Shown here: positions 49,977-59,673 of the stretch, in pieces | How positions within the stretch are numbered: position 1 is the stretch's first letter | Layout: the number at the start of each line of letters is the position of its first letter | Position numbers and translations under genes: made by a program | Notes under the pieces: generated by a model | Databases searched by the model: none | Told to the model about the DNA's origin: nothing | The model's input: the letters and a program-made list of their open reading frames with translations, nothing else | Source: Darksidea phi | Taxonomy: Eukaryota > Ascomycota > Dothideomycetes > Pleosporales > Lentitheciaceae | Direction: 5' to 3' | NCBI GenBank assembly: GCA_030770425.1 | Contig: JASJFT010000254.1 | Coordinates: 213-59,885 of the forward strand | Length of the DNA stretch: 59,673 nt

Positions 49977-52900
49977 TATTATAACCCTATACGAACTATA
50001 GAATACGGGGTATTCTAAGAAGGTTAGAAGCTAAGATAAGGGCTTAGTTAGTAATCTAATATTACGTAATAATAATCTACTTAATCTATACCTTAGTAAG
50101 TAGAGTAAATAGAGTATAACTAATAATAATCTACTTAATCTATATCTTAGTAAATAGAGTAAGTAAAGCGAGGTAAGAAAGAATAGATATAAGAGAGTAG
50201 AGGATCTCTTAAACTTTTTATTTTAATTCCTTATAGTTAATTCTCTTTAGTTTATCTAATACTTATAAATAAGATTAAATCTTTTTCTAAGTAGTTATTC
50301 TAGTAATAGAATTCGTTAACTTAATCTTAATCTATTAAATCTAATAGTATAATAAACGTACTATTAGCTTTAACCTAGATTCTATATTAAAGTACGTATA
50401 ATATATAATATATTAACTATCTTAAATCTAGATTATATTAAATATAGTAACTTTATCTAGCTTACGTAATACTTCTAAAGAAAGTATAATAAAAGCTTCG
50501 ATAATAAATCTAGCTACTCTTATCTAGTAATAGATAGCTTAGATAGTAGAAATATAATAAGTTATAGTATTACTATAAGGAGTACTATAGTAGGTAAGAA
50601 TAGAACTTAATAATAAAGTAAAGGTTAAGATACCTAAGAGATATAATAGTAATAAGGAAGGTCTAAAGCTATTCCTTATATAGATAGACCTATACTATTA
50701 GTTTAACTCTACTATATTTACTAATAATTAGAATAGGATCCTTATAGTAGATATATATATAATAGAGAAGATAGTAGTATAGATATAACCCTTAGTCGAT
50801 AATTATATAACTAATAAAAAAACTCTAATAAAATAATATAATAAAATAAAAGTAGTATTTATAGACTAGAACTTCTTTAAGAAATAAATATATATAGTCT
50901 TTAAAGATATTAATAAGATCTAGTAAGTAAAGTATAAGATCTAGAGGCTAAAATAAATAAAGTTAGTAGGAGCCTATACTATCGAATTTAAATAACTATA
51001 GTATAAGATTAATTAGGATAATACTCCTCTTATAGTTACGTACTATAATAGACTTAAGAAAATAGTTAAGAATAAGCTATTTAGACTTAAAAAACTAAAC
51101 GACCTAATAGAATTAATTAAGATAATAATCTATATTAATAACTAACTATATAAATAAGTACTTAAAAGATAAGATACTATAGAACTAGTTAGAGTCTATA
51201 AAAAGAAGTAATTAACTTTTAAGTACGGGTTTTATAGGAGTTATAATAAAATAAATATTAATATAGTCTAAGAAAAGAAATATCTAAAGAATAAAAAATA
51301 TAAGTAGGATAGAAAGCTATAGAAGATTCCGGTAGACGAAATAAAATAATACTAAGAAGAGAAAGTATATCTATACTACGAAATATAGGTATATTTTACT
51401 AAGAAATATAATAATAAAAAAAGAAATATAGGTAGCTAGGAAGATACTAAATATATTAATATAATTAAAAGTATCTACTAAAAAGTAGATAACTAAGGAT
51501 TATTTCTAGAAGAATAGTTTAATATAATAGAAGATATAAATAAGGAAATTCCTTATTAATAAGAAGATTTAAAGCTCGAGATTAAAGAACTAAAATTTAA
51601 TAAGTTAGAGAAGATTAGTACGGAAATAGTTTTCTAATAATTAGTATATAATAAATACTAAAGGTATAGTAGTAGTTAATATATTACTAAATACTATACT
51701 AAAATAAAAGAGCTAGTCTACGTTACTAGCGACTAAGGTTAAATAATAATAGAATAAGTCTTAAAGCTTTAAAGACTAGAGGACTATAAGATAATATAGA
51801 ATTATAAGAATTAAGATTATAATACCTTACTATAGACTTATTATATAGAGTAATATAAATACTATATATAATAAAAAAAGGATATAATAATTTTTCTAGA
51901 AGATTATCTATATATATATCTTCTTAATAAAGAATATCTAATAACTAAATACTATATATATAACTATAAAATTAGATTATAGTATACGAAAAGTAAGAAT
52001 AGCTAGAATAGAATAGTTACTATAATAATAAATATAAGAAGTATTTTCTAATAAAATATACTATAGAATAATAGCTATAAGAACTAATTAAAGTAGATAG
52101 TAAAAAGTATAAATAAGATACTAACTATAGGATTACGTATTAGAAATCTAACTACGAAGTAATATATTAAATATACTATAATAGATTATATATCTTATAC
52201 CTAGTATAAAGAGAGTTTATAGCTAAAAGAGAAGAAGATATCTTCTATTTAAATCTATAAAGATAAGAATATCTTATAAAAAAGTATAAAAGGTATAGCT
52301 ATTAGTTATAAAACTAGAATAGCTCTAATAATTTAGAGATTAAGAGATAGCTACGAGCTTTAGATATATAATAAGAATACTATAATACTTAAAATAATAA
52401 AGAAAAAGTAGTAATTAGGAAAAAAGATATACTATTATTAGGGAAAAGTTAAGAAGAAGGATTATAAGAAGTACTAAACTAGAAACTACCTATTAAAGCT
52501 AGGAAGGCGATAGACCTAGGTTAGAAACGAGCTAATAGCTTACTCTTCTAGCTAAAGGGAGAATCTAGATCTAATAAATAATATCCCGTATTTTAATATA
52601 AGTCTAGAAAATACTAGAATAAGATTTAAGAACTAGATAATAATTCTAAGAATTAGATTATCTATAATAACGGGTTAAAAAACTAAGTTATTATTAACTA
52701 TATAAGAGTTATATTAATAAAAGTATCTAAAAGATAACTCTATAAATTATATAAAATAGTATCTAATAACTAGCTAGGCTAGAAGTAGACGTATAGATTT
52801 ACGAATAGAAAGTCTAAGCTATTATAAATAATAGAGTAGAATTTATACTTCTATTATTATAAATAGTAAAGAAATATAGAATTTTCTATTAAACTAAGAT

Positions 52901-53308
52901 AAAACCTATACGAGTAGAACTTAGAGATAGATTATCTATAGAATATAAAGAAGGTATAATTTATCTTAAAATATAAGAAGTAATCTTAGAGATAGTAAAT
53001 ATTAAAGACTATCGTAGATTTAATATTATAAAAATTAGAGATATTAATATAATTATTAGTTATAACTAACTAGTAAGATATAATTTATAAATAGATTAAA
53101 AGCTATATAAAGTACTAGGTTATAAGTAGGTAGCTTAAGTTATAGAAATTAGAAGACTAGGTAGATCTAATTATAAGATCTAGTATATATCCTAGAAAGA
53201 AAGAATAAACTTAATTTTACCTTATAAGATTATAAGAATTTATAAGAAGAACTTATAAAAAGTTAATATTATTATAATATAAAGAGTCGTAACTATATAA
53301 CCTATTAG
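49977..53308 (+). mobile_element. Element H: 5' part of an LTR element with gag
   Basis: Starts TATTATAACCCTATACGAAC, similar over about 28 bp to the LTR start at 1993 and then different, so it is probably the 5' LTR of a related element inserted in the A2 LTR. Two copies of an AATAATAATCTACTTAATC block (about 50080 and 50127) lie in the LTR or leader. From about 50.6 kb the plus strand reads as a retrotransposon gag (RYNSNKEGLKAFLIQIDLYY and FKQLQYKIN blocks). A zinc knuckle follows at 51368-51409. The 52.0-53.3 kb part is probably protease-like. No matching 3' LTR is seen, and the element passes into a G-gag fragment at 53309. Confidence 0.7.
50560..51560 (+). pseudogene. Element H gag relic with RIP-mutated zinc knuckle
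   Basis: The retrotransposon gag domain is readable on the plus strand (KAFLIQIDLYYQFN, VAAYTIEFKQLQYK-like). At 51368-51409 the sequence is YLYYEI-VYFTKKY. Spacing fits a CX2CX4HX4C knuckle exactly if TAT codons at the first Cys, His and last Cys, and TAC at the second Cys, are undone as TGT/CAT/TGC to TAT/TAT/TAC changes. Confidence 0.72.
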
Positions 53309-53601
53309 AATATATTAAAAACTACTATAAAGATTTCTATATAAAGAAGAAGATAAAAGTTAAATTCTACTAACTACGTATAAATATATTTAATAAAGTT
53401 AATAACTTTATTAAGAATTTTAAGTATTTAGTAATAGAGGTCTATCTATCTTACTACTAGTAGAACGAAGAGTTTATAGATAAGCTCTATTTCGATCTAA
53501 AAAATAAAATAAATCTATTTAATAATAATAATTCTATCTTTAATAAACTATATAATACGTACTCTTAGCTAATAAAGTACTACTTAAAACTAATATAAGC
53601 C
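53309..53601 (+). mobile_element. Fragment of element G gag
   Basis: About 290 bp aligning with 21684-21975, from TATATTAAAAACTACTATAA to TAAAGTACTACTTAAAA. On the left it joins element H, and on the right it joins the interior of a C-type pol, so it belongs to neither neighbour. Confidence 0.8.
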
Positions 53602-56176
53602 CTAATATACTAAAGATATCTATAGTATAAAGTAAGTATCTAGAACTTTTATACTATAAGATATAAAGGGGTAGCTAATTAAAGAATATATATATTTAGA
53701 TATAGTTTAAATATATCTTATAGAATATAGAAATAGTAGTATATTTTATCTTTATACTAGCTACTCTCCTAAAGGCTTCTAGCCCTAATTTAACTATAAG
53801 TAGGAAGTATACTACGTCTTTAGTAACTTTAAGTAATTCTAGCTAGAAAAAATAGAATTAGAAGCCCTCTTAGTAGAGTAATACTAAATAGTCTCTATTA
53901 AGAACTCTATTATACTCTAAGAGTATAGCGTTAATATTCTAATTAAAGACTAACTAAAAGAAGAACTATTAGAAGTATCGCTCTAAAGGTAATAATAGGT
54001 TAGATAAAACTTAAGAAGAAAAAGCTAACTCGTCCTTAAAAAAAGATAAGCCCTAGTTACTAATATTACTATAATATTACTAGGACTAAATACTAATAGT
54101 AAATTCTTATAAATTACTAATAATATAAGGATATATCTTTTTATAGATATTTCGATATAGACCTAAAACCTTTTTAATATAAGATTAGACTTAAATATTA
54201 TTAAGGAGAATCTTATACTATAGTAGAACCTTCTTAAGATATTATTATATATAAAGCTATAAATATATTAAGTCTTTAGTATACTATTATATCTAGAAAA
54301 GCTATATATTATTATAATAATAATATAGGATTCTTAGGGTATAATAAGAATAATAGATTCTTAGATATTCTAGACTACCCCTATAAATAGCTATAATCTT
54401 ATCCTTAACTAGCTATAGCTATATAAAGTAGACCCTTAAGTAGATTACTAAAAGAAATCTTTTAAGTAGTAGGATAGAAGTATAGCGACTAAGTATATCG
54501 AAGTTAAGATAATATCTAATAACTTAATATAATAGCTATAACCTAGGGAGAAAGTATATATATTATATCTAGGGAGCTTTTATACTTAATTACTTATAAG
54601 TAAAGAAAAGTATTAACTCTAATTTTCTAATATAGTAGAGGTTATAGAATATCTACGAATATCTATTAGTAAAATATAAATCCTAAAGGGTAATAAATCT
54701 TAGAATAATTAATACTAAAATAAATAGAGTCTATTTTAGTTAAAAAACTAGACCCTATAACTCTATAATTATTTTATTTACTATATAAAGTAATATCCTA
54801 AACTAGTATAACTATTTAAGACTATAGTCTCCTAAGTTATAATATTAGTAATAAATATCTCTCTATAAAGGGTCGTAGCTCTCTATTAAAAGGGGTAATA
54901 GAAGTTTAAGAACTATCTAAATACTTCCTATAATAATTTTAATAAAGAAATTAACTTTAAGGAGGTTATAAAGGTACTAGAATATCTTTATAATTAACTT
55001 TAGTACTTTAGTTCTAAGCTTACTAGTAAAATTACTTCTAACTTAAAGTATAATTATATTATTAATCTTAAGAAGAAAAAAATACTATTAAATTTATCTA
55101 TTTATAATCTCTTTAAAAGAGAACTTAAGATCTTAAGAGAATACCTTAATAACTCTCTAAAAAAGAAGTAGATTTAGTCTAATAAGTCTTTAATAGAGGC
55201 CTTAATACTTTTTATACCTAAAGCTAATAGTATACTTTAATTATATATTAATTATAGAGGTTTAAATAAGGTAATAATTAAAAATTATTACCCTATATCC
55301 CTTATAAGCGAGATACTAGACTAGCTATCTAAAATTAAGATCTTTATAAAACTTAATCTCTATAAAGTATATTATTAATTATATATTAAGAAGAGTAATA
55401 AGTAAAAGATAGTATTTAAAATATACTATAACTATTTTAAATATCTAGTAATACTATTTAGTCTTATAAATATATTTATTACGTTTTAGTTATATATTTA
55501 TAGAGTCTTAGGTAGTCTATTAAATAAAATATATATTATTTATTTAAATAATATTCTTATATACTCTAAAGAGAAGGAGGATTATAAATAATATATTTAT
55601 AAAGTCCTTAAGAGATTATATAATTAAGAACTCTATTATAAAGTCTTAAAGTATATCTTCTCTATAAAGTTAGTAAAGTTTTTTAACTTTATTATAACTT
55701 TCTATAGGGTAGTTATAGACCTAATATAGGTCTAAATAATTAAAAAGTAGCTAAAGCCTAAGGACTATTAGAATATTTAAGTATTTCTTAGATTTATAAA
55801 CTTTTACTAATAATTTATATATAACTATTTAGATATTATTTATTTACTTTTAGAATATATAATCTCTACGTAGAATCTAATACTAACCTAATAAGATTCT
55901 AGTAAGAACGCGTTAGTAGAAAAGTTAAAGAAGATTAAGAAGAGTCCTATAAAGTAATATATCTTTTAGTTTTAGCTAAAGAATATATATAATATATTTT
56001 TTATACTCTATAAGTTCTTTATAAGAGTCTCTATTTTCTAGTACTTTAACCTAGTAAAATCTATAATAGTTATTACTAATATCTTCGAGTTTACTATAGT
56101 AACTATTCTATTATAACTATAAATAATAGTACTCTTAATAAAAAAAATACTAGAAACTAGTTATATTTTTTAGTTA

Positions 56177-56231
56177 ACGTATTTTATAAGCGAGTAACGA
56201 ATATAAGCGAGTAACGAACCCTACTAACTTT
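56177..56231. repeat. Element E terminal inverted repeat (left)
   Basis: Identical to the right TIR, inverted, except at two adjacent bases near the tip (ACGTATTTT here, ATATATTTT there). Contains no CpA or TpG. Confidence 0.93.
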
Positions 56232-56479
56232 CTATACCTAAAAAGCTACGTAGTTTAATAATATATTAGAATTCTATTAAAATAGTACTAGTAATAGATT
56301 AAGTAGTATCTATAGTAGGTATCTTATACGTTTATAAGTTATATCTAGGTTCTCTATAGTATATATAGCGTACTAAAGCCTATTAGCTTATACCTAATTA
56401 CGTAGTAACTTAACGTCTTTCGTTCTCTTACTACTACTTAGTAGCCTTTTAAATAATAATAGCCTCCCCCTCTACCTTA

Positions 56480-57960
56480 GTTAGGACGCCCTACTTCTAG
56501 ATCCTCTTCTTTTTATACTTTCTACGTATTATAGTAGTCTTAATTATCTTCTCTAGGCTCGCGATTTATTTATATATAAATATAGCTTTATAAGCTAATA
56601 CCTTAATACCTTTACTTAGCTAATTAATAACTAGAATAATAGAAGTAGGCGACGAGCTCTTATACCTACGTACGCGCTTATAAATTAATATTAATTAAGC
56701 CTCTACTTCGTACGTATTACTTAATATTCTAGCCTCCTATATAACCTCTAGTAGGACTACTAGTAACGGCGTCCTTAGCTTAATATCGAGCTTCGAGATT
56801 ACTACCTCTAAATTATATAGAATTAGGCTAGCGTCTTAAAAACTTATATAGATATTCTTCTTTATAATAGTCTTATTATAGGCTATATAGAAGACGGGTA
56901 GGAATTTAAGCTTTATAATATAGTAGATATAATTACGAATTAGACTATTAATCTAGTTCCTATACGCGTACTTTAATAATAAGAAATAGTCTATATTAAG
57001 TAGCTATAGGAGGTATAACGAATAAGCTAGTATATAAAGAGTATAGATATTATTCTTCTTATAGAGGTTCTAGAATTCGTTTAAGATATAGCTCCTATAG
57101 CTATTAACGACTAGTAGCTAGCGTACGTCTACTCTACGATCTACTATATATTTAATAAAGTACTTTAACTAGATAACTCCTAGATTATTATTTATCTAGC
57201 CGTTATTACTAATACTAATAGTTTAATCGCCTAGTATATCGTCGCCCTCGTACTAGGTAAAGAGGTAGTACTAGCTAGCGAAGATAACTAAGGGTAGAAT
57301 AGTCTACCTAGTAGCGTTAATTCTCTATATTATAGTAACCTACTTATAATTATCTAGCTAGATAGCTTTAGCCTACCTATATCTCTCTAAGCTAGTAACG
57401 ACTAATTACGCTAATATCTTACCTATTAGAAAGCTAGCTTCGTCGACGTTATAGATATCCTAATTAGTAATATTCTAGGTAGCTCTAGTATATACTACTA
57501 GGTTAAACTAGGTTTAAATAATATTAGGATCCTCGTAGAGAGCTTACTATTAATCGTAGAGTCGATTAAATCGTATTTTAATACTATTAGTTCGCTAGAC
57601 GAAGTTCCTAGGCTACTACTTATCTACCTAGCTAGCGCCGTACTTAGTAAGTAGCTTATTCGCTATATCTCGTATAGCCTCTAGAGTAGGGGTAAATCCT
57701 CGCGAATCTAGGTCGAGTATATAGCTAATAATTACCTCCTCCTCTAGCTTAGAAAGCTTCTTTAATTTAGACTAGTAATCGCGTCGCGTAGTAATTCTAG
57801 CGCGTCGGCGGCGGAGTATCGCTTTAGAGACGTTAAACGTTACTATAGTACTATTAACGCTCTAGATTTAATTCTAATTAATAGCTAAGATAGCTAGGGA
57901 GATATCTACTTCGTTATAAGATAATCGAATAGTAGTTAGTTAAGCTATAAGAGTTAATAG
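56480..57960 (-). pseudogene. Element E transposase relic
   Basis: Decayed minus-strand transposase; the best-preserved segment is 57470-57140 (NVDEASFLIGKI, LVVTSLERYR, INATR-TILPLVIFAS). Fot1/pogo transposases are about 500-550 residues with an N-terminal helix-turn-helix DNA-binding domain. Limits are approximate. Confidence 0.8.
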
Positions 57961-57974
57961 GTAATACGTCGTAA

Positions 57975-58029
57975 AAAGTTAGTAGGGTTCGTTACTCGCT
58001 TATATTCGTTACTCGCTTATAAAATATAT
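57975..58029. repeat. Element E terminal inverted repeat (right)
   Basis: Partner of 56177-56231; followed by the TA duplication. Confidence 0.93.
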
Positions 58030-59562
58030 TATAAGTTTACTAGACTATAGATTTAATAGAATACTTATAATAAAGAGTTATTTACTATTATAGAAACCTT
58101 TAGATAGTAATAGTACTATTTTAAGTATACTCTAAATACTATTTATATACTATACGACTATAATAATTTAAGATATTTTATAATTATAAAGGTACTCTTA
58201 CTTAAGTAAGTACGCTAGGCTAAAGAATTAGCTTATTTTAATTTTAAGATTAAATATAAGTCTAGTATAAAGAATCTAACTAATATACTATTATAATAAT
58301 CTAATTATACTAAAGACTTTTAGCTTAAGAAAAAGAGGGTACTAAGAAATATTATACTTTCTATACTCTAAAATAAACTTTAGGTATAGATATTTTAAAA
58401 GTTTATAACTCTATATACTAAAGATTAAATAGTATATAAATTTAATCTTATTAATAAGAATTTATAAGTAACCTATTAAAAATTTAAAGATAATATAAAC
58501 TATTCTACTATAAAATTCTTTAGTATAGTACTAATTTTTAATAATATATTATTTATTAACCTCGACTTATCTATAAACGGGGACGATAAATCTAAAGAAT
58601 AATTAAAAGACTTAGATCTAGCTTCGATATTCCTTTAATATTATAAAGTATTTTCTATCTTTATATTATATAAGTCTTTACTAGAAGCTATAAATAATAA
58701 CTTATCCTTTAGCTAAGAAACCTCTAGGTTACTATTAGACTATATCTAGGAAGTATAGGAATATAATATAGTCTATTATAAAAATATATAATATATATAA
58801 AAGTCTAAGAATAAAGAAGAATAAAAGGGTATATCTTTATAGATTATAGATCTAAAGAGTATCCTTTAAAGAGTAAAAAAAGTATAGATTTCTAATAATA
58901 AAGCTCTTTATTAAGCTATTCTTATAAAGAATTATAATAACCTCCTAAGGGATTATTATAGAGTAGATAAGATTATCGAACTTCTATAAAGGAAGTACTA
59001 TTAACTAAAACTTTAAGTAGAGATTAATATATATATATAAGGCTATATAGTATATTAAATAAATAAAGTATAAAGGTATAAACTATAGGGGTTACTAGAA
59101 TTAATTTCTCTACTATAAAAGCTATAGCGTAATTACTTCTTAGACTTTATTATCGACCTACTAGAATCTAAGAATTCTAAGGATAATATCTATAATATAG
59201 TACTAGTACTTATTAACTACTTTTTAAAGCTAGTTTAGTATTTATTTATAATAAAGAATATTACTATAAGTATATTAGCTAATCTATTATTTATAAAAGT
59301 ATTTATAAAGATCGAACCTCTATTATTATTAATCTTAAATTAGAGCTCTATCTTTACTAGTAAATTCTAGTTAGACGTATACTTTTATTTTAATATTAAA
59401 TAATAAATAAGTATAACCTTTTACTTATAAATAGATAGCTAAACTAAATATTAGAATTAGAAGCTTAAAGTATATCTATAGATATATCTAAACTATTAGT
59501 AAAATAACTAGTATTAGCTACTTCTAATAGTAGAATATATATATAACTCTAAGATTTATTTA

Positions 59563-59564
<2 letters not shown>

Positions 59565-59597
<33 letters not shown>

Positions 59598-59673
59598 AAT
59601 AAAAAAAAAAAAAAATATATTTTTTTTTTTTGGGGTTTTTTTGTAATTAAAAAAAAAATTTAATTAATAAAAA
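59565..59673. other. Homopolymer-rich contig end, probable artefact
   Basis: The element C homology stops abruptly at 59564 and is replaced by a run of 29 T, then long A and T runs and a GGGG. Nothing like it occurs elsewhere in the window. It looks like low-quality terminal sequence rather than genome. Confidence 0.75.

Larger units (their letters stand above)
56177..58029 (-). mobile_element. Element E: Fot1/pogo-type DNA transposon, 1,853 bp
   Basis: Terminal inverted repeats of about 55 bp (56177-56231 and 57975-58029) contain two copies of ATAAGCGAGTAACGA. A TA duplication flanks it (56175-56176 and 58030-58031). Removing it restores the element C sequence (AGTTATAAGTTT). Size, TA target and TIR length fit the Fot1/pogo family. 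The minus strand reads as a DDE transposase core near 57470-57140 with DIYNVDEASFLIG followed by ASxYYLFT-YEGDD-like blocks, where the family has the first catalytic Asp in a YNxDE motif. Trp and Gln codons are stops, so it is inactive. Confidence 0.92.
8298..59564. other. Saturated RIP block (about 51 kb)
   Basis: Continuous AT-rich sequence in which I found by eye only about 17 CpA or TpG dinucleotides (for example 8312, 10888, 11917, 12959, 15041, 21396, 23356, 25108, 28176, 32235, 33552, 33573, 36164, 37312, 38619, 48303, 48433), where random sequence would hold thousands. TpA is correspondingly in excess while CpG, CpT and CpC persist. Because CAA, CAG and TGG become stops, no frame of any length is open, yet ancestral frames are readable. 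This is the product of RIP on repeated DNA. Confidence 0.95.
53602..59564 (+). pseudogene. Second copy of element C pol, split by element E
   Basis: Aligns with element C from about 23390 to about 27520. The reverse transcriptase site is YLNN at 55541-55552 (both Asp codons lost, against one in C). It is interrupted at 56175 by element E, and RNase H and integrase resume at 58032. It lacks the gag region, both LTRs and the chromodomain. The right end is cut by the terminal homopolymer. Confidence 0.87.

Noticed and set aside
8298..59564. AT-rich block as centromere or as mitochondrial DNA
   Set aside because: Specific loss of CpA/TpG and clear LTR elements with target duplications explain the composition; no mitochondrial genes are present. 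A centromeric location cannot be excluded but nothing in the sequence shows it.

Overview
This is a filamentous ascomycete (Pezizomycotina-type) genomic segment, probably most or all of a contig. The evidence is a spliced gene with short GT-AG introns, fungal-type LTR retrotransposons and a Fot1/pogo transposon, and a near-total loss of CpA and TpG dinucleotides over about 54 kb. That loss is the signature of repeat-induced point mutation (RIP), which converts CpA to TpA on both strands. No tRNA, rRNA or CRISPR array was seen.

Layout. (1) 1-3090 is RIP-mutated: a 15-bp tandem repeat, a ~730-bp inverted repeat, a 7-bp tandem repeat, the 3' end of a plus-strand LTR element (LTR 1993-2421) and, against that LTR, the RIP-mutated 5' part of a minus-strand gene (2422-3090). 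That gene encodes a purine-nucleoside-phosphorylase-like (PNP_UDP) domain of the kind found at the N-terminus of fungal NLR/ankyrin proteins. (2) 3091-8297 is an island of normal base composition. Its one clearly intact gene is a three-exon alpha/beta hydrolase (5410-6905, 418 aa). A short membrane-protein fragment resembling the C-terminus of DUF6594 proteins lies at 3551-3769 (minus). An ~85-bp repeat occurs at 3991-4078 and again exactly where RIP resumes, at 8214-8297. (3) 8298-59564 is an uninterrupted, saturated RIP block of nested transposon relics.

Transposons resolved in the RIP block: element B (8837-10442, short LTR element, 214-bp LTRs, target duplication TTAAG); a Fot1/pogo end (12449-12690); element A (12927-19886, chromodomain Ty3/gypsy, minus strand, 438-bp LTRs, CTTAG); element G (a plus-strand Ty3/gypsy from about 20.1 to 42.4 kb split by two insertions); element C inside G (21989-30580, chromodomain Ty3/gypsy, plus, 186-bp LTRs, TAAAA); element F inside G (32979-38626, Ty1/copia, minus, 241-bp LTRs, ACTAT); element A2 (43022 to about 49976, relative of A); element H (gag end of another LTR element, from 49977); a G-gag/C-pol chimera (53309-59564) split by the Fot1/pogo element E (56177-58029, TA duplication). 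The last 109 bases are homopolymer-rich and look like a contig-end artefact.

The elements do not act together: this is a transposon graveyard in which each insertion was mutated by RIP until almost no CpA/TpG remained. Decayed coding frames can still be read by allowing CAA/CAG/TGG codons to have become stops, and the reverse transcriptase, integrase, chromodomain, zinc-knuckle and PNP_UDP assignments below were made that way. All counts are by eye.
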